Source: Temnopleurus reevesii
Taxonomy: Eukaryota; Echinodermata; Echinoidea; Temnopleuroida; Temnopleuridae
Reading direction: 5' to 3'
Length of the DNA stretch: 54,918 bases
Assembly (NCBI GenBank): GCA_036244855.1
Contig: BQKZ01000796.1
Location: 8,696 to 63,613 of the forward strand
The translations under genes were made by a program, and so were the position numbers. Shown in pieces: positions 11,687 to 22,899 of this stretch (its first letter is position 1; each line of letters starts with the position of its first letter). The notes beneath the pieces are model-generated. The model ran no database searches. It saw only the letters and a program-made list of their open reading frames with translations, and was not told the origin of the DNA.

Positions 11687-14600
11687 TCAAGGAAATATAT
11701 TGTATTATGTTGTGTGGATATGACTTTTCAGATTATAATTCTTATCTTTATTTGTTAGGTTACTGAAAATTAACTTCTAAGTTTACAACAACATTTTCGG
11801 GACGTTGTCTTCAGTAGATATGAACACATCATGATCGGTATACTTTATTAATGCAAATAGTTGATAAAACAATAGATACATTTTGGATTGATCAAACCAT
11901 AGCAAAAGGATTGCCCTTGTAAATCATATTTTCATATTTTCCCCTCAAAAGCCGCTTGGCATTTATAGCCTTTTCCAATTAAAAATATTCATGTTGGAGG
12001 CGGTTAAGCGTTAAGCGTTTTGAGTGAAGTCTGTTCAGAGTAGTCATTGACTACTGGAATCGGGTAATCCTTGTGGAATGTCTATGTAAATCAAAATTTT
12101 CAGTGGTCAACCGGTTAAATTCAGTTGACTTATAATGTATTCAATAAGATAGCTTAAACTGAAGGTTAGGAGTTATTTGCAATATAATTTCAGCTGATGG
12201 TATGAAACTCGGTCTCAATAGGCTTAAAACAATTTGGGGTTAGTATCATTGCGACAAATAAATAATTACATAACAATTAGGATCTTAAGTATTGCCGCAA
12301 AGGGTTGATGCAATAACTAAAAACAGAAATCCTAAAATGCACTGTCAATTAAAATTCTAAATCCGACATCTAATTTTAGGATCTGAGAAATTGAGACCTT
12401 AAAAATTAACGTAGATACCATAAAATGCGCTGTAAAAATAGCTTTGTCGATAGGCTTTACAATATTTTATACCTTAATCCTTTAAAGTGGTTTTAAATCG
12501 GGCAAATTCTTATAATCAAGCCTATATAGGGCCCTGTTGCATGATAAATCAGAAACATTGATGGGGAGGGGAAAGAATACTTCAGAAATAGGTCGTGCAA
12601 CCCTTTTTCATTTCATTACTCCAGATTTTCCCATTACCTCAAATTTAGGAAAAACAAGCTCGGGATTAAACGTAAAATGGCAATATGTCTTCGGCCGTCT
12701 GTTGGGTCACAGTCCCATATGTGCAATCACAGCCAATCGTTCGTATGCAGAGAAACGGGAAGGACTGACGTTGGAATTCGATCAGCGAGTGCTCAACATG
12801 CGTAGATGTAAGCGACAGTCAGGCGTATCCCCTGTGCATTTATGTACTCGGGGGCCCTACTGCACAAAAATTGCGATTGAACACAAGTCAGAAAATGAAA
12901 CATGATCGCCTGAGGAGGATAGGCCACTGAGATTCACCATTGCCCACCGGTCAACGGCGTCCGTTATTGTTGGGGTTTCTTTTTTCAGGGGTGGAGGTAG
13001 GCGACGGACGGAGGAATACGAATTTCTGAAGAAAAAAAAATGTAAGGAGAATTTCAATAATCAACATTTTAAATAATGAAAAAAATTTCAGGTTCACAAA
13101 ATCAGGCAAAAGCGCTAGTCAAATACCTAGGCCCACCGGGGGAGGGGAGCTTTTTTTAGGGGGGGAGTAGCAGAGCAAGAGCGACGAAAAATTTGCTGGA
13201 GGGGACGTAAAATTTGAGCCGACGAATTTTTTAATTCTCTTTATCAATCATCGAGGGGTGATCCAAATTTCCAATCTGTCGAGAACCAACCCCTCCCCTG
13301 GGTCTTTAGATCATGAGTACCCCCATACAATTCATAATATACCTTCTACAAGTAGGCATCTGCAAAAGCTAAACAAACGTAGGACAAACGTAGGTTATGA
13401 ATACAAATGTGTGACCGATTCTACTCCGATTTGCAATAAAAATGAATCGTCTGCGAGTATATATGCCCGGCTATGAGTTATTTTGGCATAAAACGGACGC
13501 CAGTCTTTAATTAAGAAGAAACCCGGGAAAGTGCAGTTCATCCTTTAGATTAAACAGAAAATGTTTTCTTAAATATGACGTAAATGCCATGTCCTATGAG
13601 AAAAGGTTACACAAATCAGATCTCAACAAGAAGGTCAAGTAAGAAGATTGACAAAAGTAAGGTGGAGGTTTTGCGATTACAATCTTGGCACTAATTTTCT
13701 CTGATATAAAAGAAATAAAAGAAAGCGAAAGGTTTCGAGATACAATCAAAATTTCGATTGATATGGCTTTACATAAAAACGAAGAATAATTAAAACATCA
13801 ATAACACATTGTTTAAACACTATCTATATGAAGATTATCGTAATTCATCTAGATATGAAGTAAAAAAAATAACAAATGTATATTCATTTATATTAATAAC
13901 TCCTGTGCAGGCAATTTGTAAACCATTTATCAAGTTATTGATCGAATAGGAAAAATAAAAATAGGGGTATCGTTTACAATGAATAGTTATCAATGTATCA
14001 ATAATCGAATAAATTATTTAATGCATAATTGTGTGAATAGTGAAATGAATAAATGATGGATAAATAAATACTTAGGTTAGTAGAAAGATAGATAAATACA
14101 TTATTAAACAAAAAACTACAACCATAAAGCTCAACTTGCTTTAAAGCCGCCCCCTCCAATCCAACCCCTGACCGCGCGCAACGATTCTAATATCAAGTGT
14201 CGGGTCGTGGGAGCGATTGAAAGAGTGACCTTGTCTGTAATTGATTCCTCTGCACCGCTATCCCTACCAACCCACCTTGACCTTAAAGAAAGGGAAGGAA
14301 TTAAATCCATCTTATGATGAGGCATTTTAATTATCCGACGAGAGATGAAGAAGAATACCGAAAGATTGGATGAGCGAGGCTTGATGACGAAGGTCTCATT
14401 AAAGTTATGAGGAAATGAGAGGATAAGAATAAATCCAAGCAAAAGTTGAATATGATATAAAAGGGGATTGTCGGTTAAGAAAGTATGTAAATTAAAATAT
14501 AAATGTTGATTTTCGTTCTTGTAAGAGTAGATACACGTCAAATAAGTACCATATTTCTGGAAAAAAATATTCGTGAAGACTGAAATGCAATCATATGGAT

Positions 14601-14762
14601 TAACGTGCTTATTTTACTCAAAATTGATCGTTACAACTTTTATTCAAACCGTACACGACTGATCAAGTTAAAATAAAAATCGCTATTAACATTAGAATAC
14701 ATTTTCACTAAATGATATCATTATTACTACTTCTGCTAAAACGATTGTTGCTATGCAATCAA
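11687..14762. other. stretch with no recognised gene
   Basis: Motifs shaped like MITE ends occur at 12529 (AGGGCCCTGTTGCATGATAA) and 12850 (GGGGCCCTACTGCACAAAAA), and resemble the end at 47842. Open frames at 12537-12905 (plus) and 14131-14541 (minus, 136 codons) have no recognisable domain. GC is higher at 14140-14290, a possible conserved non-coding block, but that is only a guess. Confidence 0.35.
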
Positions 14763-15030
14763 CCCTGTCATGTTGTAGTGGTCCTGACATTCGCCTTTAA
14801 TTCAGAGGGTCGTTGGTTCGAATCTCACCCATAACGTTAATTATTTGCAGCAAGACATTCATCTACATTGTGCTGCACTCAACCCAGGTGATGTGAATGA
14901 TTACTTGGCAGGGATATTCATTCCTTGAAATACCAAGTGTGTGTGTGTACACCGGGCTAAAGCTAGGCTAATAATGATGAAAAACACCTTTAGCACGCAG
15001 CAGATACGTGCGCTATATAAATTGCATCCT
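14763..15030 (+). mobile_element. tRNA-derived SINE copy
   Basis: Same family as 1635: A-box region TGTTGTAGTGG, B box GGTTCGAATCT, then body blocks ATCTACATTGTGCTGCACTC, CAGGTGATGTGAATG and GATACGTGCGCTATATAA. A GT dinucleotide stretch interrupts the body near 14938-14948. It runs directly into an ATT/ATC tract. Confidence 0.85.
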
Positions 15031-15190
15031 TATTATTATCCTTATTATTATCATTGTTTTAATCATTATCATTATTATTATTATCATTATCATTTTCATT
15101 ATTATTATCATCGTCATCATCATCATCATCGTCATCATCACCATCATCATCATCATCATCATCAATTTCATTATCATTATAGTGTTTATT
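15031..15190. repeat. (ATT/ATC)n trinucleotide tract
   Basis: Expanded tail of the preceding SINE, made of mixed ATT, ATC and GTC triplets. On the plus strand it gives spurious His/Tyr-rich and Ile-rich open frames. Confidence 0.9.
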
Positions 15191-15355
15191 TATTCAAGGT
15201 CCTATTTATTAACCTCTTAGTAAAGGCATGCACCCTGGGAACACTCCTGTCCATGGTTACATACCTACACCAACCCTTTATTAATGGCGCTCAAAGCAGG
15301 TAATTGCTATTACTATTACTGCTAAACACGAATGTTGCCATTAATACAACCACCA
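15191..15355. repeat. spacer repeated downstream of the next SINE
   Basis: The block GGTTACATACCTACACCAAC followed by CCTTTATTAATGGCGCTCAA recurs almost exactly at 15808-15851, after the second SINE. SINE, trinucleotide tract and this spacer are therefore duplicated as one unit. Confidence 0.7.
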
Positions 15356-15640
15356 CCGCCGTGATGTATTGGATCTGACTCTCGCCCTTAAACTAGAAGG
15401 TCGCAGGTTCGAATCTCACCAAAGATAATAATTTCATTCAACAAGGAATTCATCCACATTGTGCTGTTATGTACTAACCCATGTGAGGTGAATGGGTATC
15501 TGGAAGGGATATTTGTTACTTGAAAAAGCTTATGCGCCCAAAAGTTGGATTGCTAAAGCCAGGGTAATATTGCTGTGTATTGTTTAGCGCTTATAGGGCA
15601 TTCTTCATAAAGAGTTGATTATCGCTAAATAAAAAGCCGT
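15356..15640 (+). mobile_element. tRNA-derived SINE copy, more diverged
   Basis: A-box region TGATGTATTGG, B box GGTTCGAATCT, then ATCCACATTGTGCTG and TGAGGTGAATGGGTATCTGG. The 3' body is diverged. It is followed by a CAT/ATT tract at about 15645-15750. Confidence 0.8.
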
Positions 15641-15644
15641 TCAT

Positions 15645-15750
15645 TATCATAATTATCTTCATTATATTCATCATCGTCATCATCATCATTATCATCACCG
15701 GCGTCGTCATCATCATTATCATCATTATCATCATCATCACCATTATAATT
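15645..15750. repeat. (CAT/ATT)n trinucleotide tract
   Basis: Tail of the second SINE, with TCATCATCATC-type repeats interrupted by CACCGGCGTCGTC. Confidence 0.88.
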
Positions 15751-16171
15751 TGCATTTGCTCAACCAGTAGTGGTAAAGACAAGGACCCTAGGAGCCCGTC
15801 TTTCCCTGGTTACATACCTTACACCAACCCTTTATTAATGACGCTCAAGGTAGCCCACTCCACCTCGTATCGACCAACCAGGTAAAGGCGTGCTATTCAA
15901 ACAAACCGCATCTGTTCTAATCCAAACATTATGAAATGAATTTTTATTCCAAGCCCTTTAGAAGCTGGGACTCTGTTTGCTGGGCCCTTAATCAAGCGGT
16001 TAAGATTGACAGGTTCGTGGAGAAATAGAGCATTAAAGAGCGCACTGGTTTCTTTGTCTTTTAATAACTTCTAACTTATCTTTGAAAAATGGGTCGGATC
16101 GATCTCGTTCAGACGCATTGATTTGAAAAATGTGTCTGTCTTGGTTTTAAAACGATATAAGCTATTTCGTA
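15751..16171. other. spacer including the second copy of the SINE-linked block
   Basis: 15808-15851 duplicates 15255-15296. The rest is unrecognised. Confidence 0.5.
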
Positions 16172-16305
16172 AAATCAAATTGAGCGCCAATTCAATGCTT
16201 CTTTTTAGTGCTATTCAAATCGGAACCGGCTTGTGATTGTCGTGTCCTCACAGTTCAATACACGGCGTATGGATCTTGTGTCCCATGACCCACTTTATTG
16301 TACGA
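16172..16305 (+). repeat. dispersed repeat family R1, copy 2
   Basis: Contains TTGAGCGCCAATTCAATGC, TATTCAAATCGGAACCGG, CACAGTTCAATACACGGCGT and TGTCCCATGACCCACTTTATT, collinear with the inverted copy at 11552 and the copy at 20442. Confidence 0.78.
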
Positions 16306-17439
16306 ATATATTTTGTATCATGTTTTATATTTGACCAGAAAAGTGTCAGAACAGACACGATAATCATAAAGTTTGATTGTTTCCATCAATGATTTTGTAT
16401 CTCCGAAAATTCTACCACTGGAAAGTTGTGCGAACCCCAAATCGATCAGCTAGTCGTTGTTCTAGTGCTGTAACGCTATTTAAGGGTGATAGACTATCGC
16501 AATATAATACAAAGGTTTCTTGTAACTTATGAGAGTAAAAAAAGGTCGTTTGCCCATCCTGACCTGGGCGACTCAACAATAATAAAAATCAAGTGCCAAG
16601 TCAAATGAACTCTTCCTTTACATTTTATACAAGAGAACCCATATTTCGCGGTCAAAAGTACGAAGTAAACTATGGGAACCTATTTATAGAGACTCTCCCA
16701 ATGTTGAACTAGAAATAAGCTATATTGAATTTCTCTCCGTTTCCCCGACATACTGCCCATTTAAACTAGGATGATGTATATTGCCCCTGATTCAAGATGG
16801 CGTCGAAATGGAGTCGCCCAAATGATCTTTGTTTTAAGCTCGTTCTGGCCTGACGTTGGTCAGAATGTTGTACGACAGAAAAATGTAAGGCTGGAAGCGA
16901 TCGCTGACCTAGTTGAGTCTGCTCGGATGTCATGAATGATTGGCCTGGGTCAAGTTTCACTAATATAAAAAAAAAATCCCAACATTTTATGTAGCATGTG
17001 GGACAAGAGACTAGAGCGCTGGAGGCGTAGGATGTAGTCAGTGCAGTCAAAGATCAAAAATGCCATTCAATAATGTCTTTTAAAGCACAGTTACGTTCAT
17101 ACTTTACTTTGAACCACTGAGATGCTACGCGTAATTGACGCTAAAGAATATGAATCTTCGTTGAACTATACCAGTCATTTTAGATCAGTGAGTAGCCATT
17201 TTTAGAAAAGGAACTTCTTGCCAAGGTGATTTTTATCTGGAACTGAAACGGACTACACCAGCCCATCAGTCCAGCCTATTTTACCATAGGTATTAAGCTA
17301 TAAAATAGTAAAAGTTTTAAAAGGGAAATCGTGTGATAAGATTCATATCTTTGCATTTTGTTAGCCAAATACTAGTAATGAACAGCTCTAATGTGAACAC
17401 AAAAATACGGAGGGATGTTACTTGGCTGACGCTAACCCG
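16306..17439. other. stretch with no recognised gene
   Basis: A 94-codon minus-strand open frame at 16766-17050 has no recognisable domain and no visible splice context. Confidence 0.35.
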
Positions 17440-17565
17440 TGGAGCACTAGACGGACTCTTTTAACTTCGGTCAAGCGTCTTTGCTCCGCATTTCTGCGTC
17501 CATGGATTGTCACGAACGCTGGGTACAGGTTGTCTATAAGCGCAAAAGTGTCAGTCAGTCTTATC
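17440..17565. mobile_element. possible decayed M1 MITE right half
   Basis: TGCGTCCATGG, AACGCTGGGTACAGG and GCGCAAAAGTGTCAGTCAGTC follow the order of the M1 right arm (GTGCGTCCAGGGAG, AACGCTGGGCCGACG, CGCAAAGGTGTGAGTCGGC) with many substitutions. I cannot define the left end. Confidence 0.4.
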
Positions 17566-17866
17566 TAAGTGTGTTTTCGACGCTTTTGGCAACTGAGGGA
17601 ACATTTTTCTAAAATAAGCCATCTGATATGAAATCAATGTCTGGAACTAGAGTTTCCAGACAAGGATTAATAGAGTATGACGAAAATCACCAGGAGCTTC
17701 AGACTTGTGGGGCCAGAAGTGAAGGCGAGATTTCCATGCCTGACTGAATGGGATCAAGAAAGGAGACAGTTGCGACCTGGATGCTTTTATTGAAGAAAAA
17801 AAAATGTTAGCCCCCAAAGTGAATCTGCACATTCGTGTGGGAATTTAAATGTCATGATGATACACA
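17566..17866. other. stretch with no recognised feature
   Basis: Nothing supported. Confidence 0.35.
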
Positions 17867-18120
17867 GACCCACACACCAGTGTGTACACATTTGATGGAA
17901 CTCGTGATCCGATCACTCCCACACACATCCACCTACGCACGTACACATCATACACGTACACGCAAACCCAAACATACAAACACAGTATTCACGTCCACAC
18001 ACACACACACGTATGTATGAATAACACCAATACCCATATCAATGAATCTGCGCACACACACAAACACACACATACACACACACACTCACGCACAAACATA
18101 TACACACATCTCCCACACAA
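17867..18120. repeat. (CA)n-rich low-complexity tract
   Basis: Imperfect CA repeats with pure runs at about 17996-18010 and 18055-18085. The Thr/His-rich open frames overlapping it are spurious. Confidence 0.9.
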
Positions 18121-18593
18121 TCATAATATTAAAAAAAAAGAAAATGAATATCTATGTTCAGTGTTTTCCTGTTTGTGGTTACATTATTTACCAAAGACAG
18201 TTTTGAAATAAATAAAAAAAAAAAACAGTCGCGGAAATCGTCTCAGTCGAGCGTCTCCCCTCTATGCTCATGCATGAAATTAGCGTTTTTCAAATTTCAC
18301 GAACGATTTGTAGACGTTCGATATAGACGCAAAGGAATGATTTATACTTGTTCGGTGTTTACCAGGTGTTTAGCCAGCAAACACCCGGGGAACAATTGTC
18401 TGACATGGCACTTAGAGTGTTTTCAGGTCAATCTATGGGCTATCATGATGCGGCTAAATTAAGCGTCTGGTTTGTACCCGGGTGTTGTTCGGATAGGCGA
18501 GAATGGTTTTAACTTTTGTGTTTGAAATGGCCCCATTAATTTGAATAAACGTAAAGTTGTGGTTGATACGATTTTCATCTCTCATTACACAAG
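18121..18593. other. stretch with no recognised feature
   Basis: Two A-runs; otherwise nothing supported. Confidence 0.35.
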
Positions 18594-18734
18594 ACTGTTG
18601 CTCAAAAGTTGCAATTGATCACAAGTTGCAATAGATCGGAACGAGCCAATCAAAATCATTGTTTCATGTGCGAATGAAAATACGCGTTAAAATTTACAGT
18701 TGCAGTTGATTTACAGTTGATTTTGAACAACACT
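18594..18734. mobile_element. hairpin MITE family M4 (TGTTGCTCAAAA ends), copy 1
   Basis: Left end TGTTGCTCAAAAGTTGCAATTGATC, right end GCAGTTGATTTACAGTTGATTTTGAACAACA. The core contains GCCAATCAAAATCATTGTTTC, which is also in the copy at 34610-34784. This copy is about 30 bp shorter than the second. Confidence 0.78.
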
Positions 18735-19925
18735 TCCTAATATATTGAGAAACAAATGATGTTCTTGCGCTTTCTTGACTTAATATCGTAAGTAAAATTG
18801 TCGATGCCATATCACCCACAAAAAAAGTAGATCTTGTTGACCCCAAACAGTTTTTCTTTAGCAGGAGAGGTCCTTCAGTTTAGCGAAATCTCACAAATTC
18901 CATTACATTTTGTGTGCCACCCTGGGTCGAAATAAATTGTTTTCGCCCAAAGGAATAAAAACAAATTACTTCCTTTTCACCATTCAATGAAAATCAAAGC
19001 GAAGCGATAGTTTTGGCGCGCTTTCGGTAACTGAAGGCGGGAAAGAGAGCCGGTAATGTACATCTATCTTTCGGCATTCCCTCATTTACAGCAATGCCTG
19101 GGGACTGAAGGGGCACTTGAGCCATGTTAAGCTGAATAATACACCTTTATTCCCCTCAATTAGCATTCCAATCGCGACCCTGAACCGCCCAAGTTCACTG
19201 TCTTGCCTGAAGCTGAGATTCATTGACAATCTGTTGCCTGACTATAATACGAAAGGGTATAATGAGCGGCGTGCAAATTCGACGGATTACCCCATTCAGA
19301 CTACCACCTAAAAACCTCCGGTAATTAATCATCTAAAATTATCAGGGCAGCCAAGATTCACTCTTTGAGAGAGAAACAGTCATTTTGGTAATTGTTCCGC
19401 TCTCTAAAATTTGTTCAATTTGCATTTATAGCGATCTGACTCGTTGTTTTTGCTTTATATGAGAAACTTTTTCTAAAATAGTTTTTTTTGTGTGTTGACA
19501 GCCCTTTATTTTCATGTATTTGATATAATTTATCTACTATCAATTGGGCAGCCTATTGTCTTCTTCTATTCAACACGGTCAAATTGTTAACCAATGCTTA
19601 TTATTATGATGTAAAGAAGTAAATGTCTGAATCAAAATTATTCAAAATATTATTTCCCATAAAAGGGGCTTGGCCTTTTTTTTATTATTATTAAATCATT
19701 CATTTTTAAATTAACGGTTGGATTTACCGGTGTTTAACATCAAGTTTCGTAGGTGACTATTTTTGTTTTCATTAATACCACTTCTGTCTACTGTGAACAA
19801 TCGGTGAAGCCGTTTCCTTATTCTTATTGACTTATTCCGTTTTCCCTATTACCTTATTACCTTATTCCATTATCCGTGTGTAGGACAAAATATTAGTATT
19901 TCTATAACTCTTTTCATCCTTCTTT
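18735..19925. other. stretch with a possible conserved non-coding block
   Basis: 19000-19440 is less repetitive and contains several TAAT/ATTA and TTGACAA-type motifs. It could be regulatory, but I cannot show this without cross-species alignment. No gene was recognised. Confidence 0.25.
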
Positions 19926-20008
19926 CCAAGCGCTTAAGGAATTTCCCCGTGCGAGTGACAAGCGCTTTATAAAAAAAAACCCATTCATTATCATTATCAT
20001 CATTATCA
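19926..20008 (+). mobile_element. 3' remnant of a SINE
   Basis: CAAGCGCTTTATAAAAAAAA is followed by ATTCATTATCATTATCATC, the structure of the 3' end and tail of the SINE family. The tRNA-like head is absent. Confidence 0.5.
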
Positions 20009-20441
20009 GGCAAACATTTGCGGGTGTTCCCTGGGTATTCGCCGGTTATAGTCTAAATGGGTATATCTGAACCAAATGAGCAATGACCAACAAGGAAAGA
20101 ATTTTGTCGCAGCCAGCACTCACCACAGAAATATCTTCAAACACAATGATTGATGAAAATATGCGTCGCCAATGCATGCTTTTATAACGGAAATAAATCC
20201 CAAGACTGCTAAAATTGCCAAGGGTAAAGATGGCGGGGAAATTAATCGAGATGGATACAGTTTTGATTCAAATAATCTTGACAAGTCCAGATTATTGATT
20301 AAATACGCTTGAAATATCAAGTTTCCGGATTAATGGTGGAATGGCGCTGACGGCCTGAGAAAAAGAGGCTGATCGGGAGGGGTGGTGGTAACGGGAATTG
20401 CTACGCTTTAACGTAAAGAAACATAGAACATGATAAAACCT
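20009..20441. other. stretch with no recognised feature
   Basis: Nothing supported. Confidence 0.35.
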
Positions 20442-20570
20442 AATTAAGTCGAACGCCAATTCAATGGTGGTCCTGTAATGCTATTGAAATTGGGACCGGT
20501 TTGCGATTGCAATGTGCGCACAGTTCAATACATGATCTATTTTACTATGACACACGCTCAATCTTACAAA
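20442..20570 (+). repeat. dispersed repeat family R1, copy 3
   Basis: CGAACGCCAATTCAATGG, GCTATTGAAATTGGGACCGG, TGCGATTGCAATGTGCGCAC and AGTTCAATACATG align in order with the copies at 11552 (inverted) and 16172. The 3' part is more diverged. Confidence 0.72.
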
Positions 20571-22250
20571 AATAGATTATAACGTGTTAACGATCTATCG
20601 TCTTAAAGATCTATGGCTTTGTTTCAAGGTGATATAAAGAATTTCATGATAATTGAATTAAAAGTATACATCATGGAGCAATGGGGTTTTATATAGTTGG
20701 ATACTTTGTGAGCTGCAATTTAGTTATCTACGTATGTCTAATTATACTATTCCAATAACGTGCTAGAGTATACTCATGTAGTTCGTTTGGAGAGAAAAAA
20801 CAATCGACCCAGAATACAAAACAAAACTAACGCCGCGTTTTAACAGCACACACACTCACTCAAAATCAATGGGAATAATTGCCGACACGTACGAACGGAA
20901 AAGCCATTTCATTAAACTCGCGCGCACGCATACACAAAAACACATACACATACATACACGCACACAAAACTTGTTGAAAAACATATTAGTCAGAAATATT
21001 CCTAATGCTAACAGAATTCAGGACATAAAATCCAGCAATTTTCTTATAGATGAAAAAACAAAATTTCATTCTTCGCTTTCTCCGAACAGCTAAATTCCAT
21101 ATTCTCCCAAATACTCACAACTCAATTCACACAACTCTCGGAATACGATGGCCTAAACGTAGGTGAAGGAATTCATTTAAGATGAGTTATAGAGTTGGGG
21201 AAGCATGAAATTATATTTGCATTAGTTTCGCCCGGATTATTATTGACTGCGCGCCGTGCATGATCTAATAAAAGTCACGAATAACAGAAGAGGTGACGCA
21301 ACTGACAATGCAGGTAACCGACTGGAACGAAGGCTAATCATGCGCGATTAATGCGATATCTGAATTCTGCGCATAATGGCGTTCTCCGCTGGGAAACAAA
21401 TCGTGGATGGAATACAAATAAATCTATTGAATAAAATCACATACATTTAGCTAACTTCGTTTATATTCTGTCTAGCATTCTTTTAGCATACTTTACCATC
21501 AAGAACAACGCGTAATATATGGCTAGTTTCTCTATCTTGACTTCAATGTTTCTAATTTTAACAAAAGTATTATAGACCCCTTTGAACGACAATAAGCTTA
21601 TCCAAAATGCTCTAAATGAAAATCAAATCTAGCGATCAACTTAGGAAAATATTGATATGCCCAAATTTAATTTGATCTCGTTCGCCACAATAGGTTACAG
21701 TGGGCTTTGAAAAGTGTGTTAATATCATTACTGAATTAGAGAAAAAATAAAATTCTTTGTTTGATGTGATCAAAGCCCCTTTTCGCGCTTTATTGCACCC
21801 AAATAATGGTAAACAATTACATGAGTGATAGAATAAAACAGTCCCAAGATTAGTTTTGATATCCCCTTAATAAGTCAAGACAAAACTAGGGCACGGCAAA
21901 CACCTTTCCCTACTCATGACTAATCGCATCCCCGAAAATTTCCTCTCTCAGCACCTCTTATAAACAGATTCATCTTCTCAGGTCTTATGCGCCATGTTGG
22001 CAGAAGCAATTAACTTCACATTCATCACCGCATACCTGTGACGTCACAATAGCACCCATGTGCACGTAAGCCCAGTGGAATATACACTATAAATAGGTCA
22101 TTTACACCATGAGGTAGTCAATTAGCCTCATAATTCAAATAGCTCTATGTACCAACTGCAAGGTGTCTATTATATGTAGGGCATGGTGCAAAAGATTACA
22201 TTAGTAATGAAAGATATGGAGTGCAGCATAGATCAAAACACTATGTAAAT
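20571..22250. other. stretch with no recognised gene
   Basis: Short CA-rich pieces at 20846-20966. The rest is AT-rich and unrecognised. Confidence 0.35.
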
Positions 22251-22432
22251 TCGAATCACACCTTTGCCTTTTTTTAGCCTGAGTCCGCCCAGCGTTTGTG
22301 AAAATAAAAAAAAACAAGTTCCCTGGACGTACCACGACACAAGTCATACGGCGAACTGACGTCGGTCGTCTGCTACTAGAGCGGAGACCGAACGTCAGTC
22401 CATGGTCTGATCAGTGTATACTATGCGCTCGA
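22251..22432. mobile_element. family M1 MITE, right end missing
   Basis: Left end TCGAATCACACCTTTGCC, then AGCCTGAGTCCGCCCAGCG. The core ends with GACCGAACGTCAGTCCATGG, TCTGATCAGTGTATACTATG and GCGCTCGA. The right terminal repeat is gone. Confidence 0.72.
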
Positions 22433-22712
22433 ACCTCCAGGTCTTAACTTTTGACGGTCAACATGAGAATTCTTACACAACTATGAAGTTTGTGTAAAAC
22501 TAGTTCAGCAAACTCAGCCAGTTTGACTTTGACTAGAATACAAAAATTAATAGTCAAGTTGGCGCCTGCTTTGTTGGCTCCTTCGCGGAAAATGGCCAAA
22601 AGCCTCAAAATTGTAATTCCAACATGACATTAGATATTGGGCTAAAATTAGTTTTGACTAACCTTTACTATTTAGTAAAAAGTTAGTCAAACTGTTAAAA
22701 TTTCAAACTTAC

Positions 22713-22899
22713 TTGAAGTAATAAGAGCCATTGGGCCTACGACCGAGAAATGGTACTGTATACGTCATCATCCAGATATCTCCTCCACCGCAATCGAAGT
22801 ACGGCGCGCTCCAGTGGCCGTCCTCGTAGTGGACGATGATGGTGTCCTCCTCCGTGACTTCCCCGTGCGTTTCGTTGTTGAGTCGGTGCGTGAAGGTAG
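22713..22899 (-). CDS. internal exon of a split gene; Cache-like extracellular domain
   Basis: This is the only strong host exon in the window. On the minus strand a pyrimidine tract and CTCTCTACAG precede it, and CTTCAA|GTAAGT ends it, giving canonical AG and GT borders. The 187 bp are open throughout, starting with two bases that finish a codon, then 61 codons, then AA of the next codon. Codon third positions are GC-rich, unlike the surrounding AT-rich DNA. The peptide includes FTHRLNNETHGE, EDTIIVHYEDGHWS, then APYFDCGGGDIWMMTYTVPF and GRRPNGSYYF. The pattern W-x2-PYFD...W-x2-TY-x-VPF is typical of Cache-type sensor domains. The context recalls GPR158/179-like orphan receptors, but I am unsure of that assignment. 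Flanking exons were not found here, so introns on both sides are long or lead outside the window. Confidence 0.8.

Noticed and set aside
12537..12905. 122-codon frame as a candidate gene
   Set aside because: It overlaps MITE-end-like motifs at both ends, with no domain, codon bias or splice context.
15120..15170. His-rich protein or CRISPR-like array
   Set aside because: It is a CAT/ATC trinucleotide tract at a SINE tail; there are no spacers or conserved repeats of CRISPR type anywhere in the window.
17882..18211. Thr/His-rich 109-codon frame
   Set aside because: It is translated from a CA microsatellite.
19000..19440. Conserved regulatory block
   Set aside because: Homeodomain-like words are expected by chance in AT-rich DNA, and without cross-species alignment this cannot be claimed.
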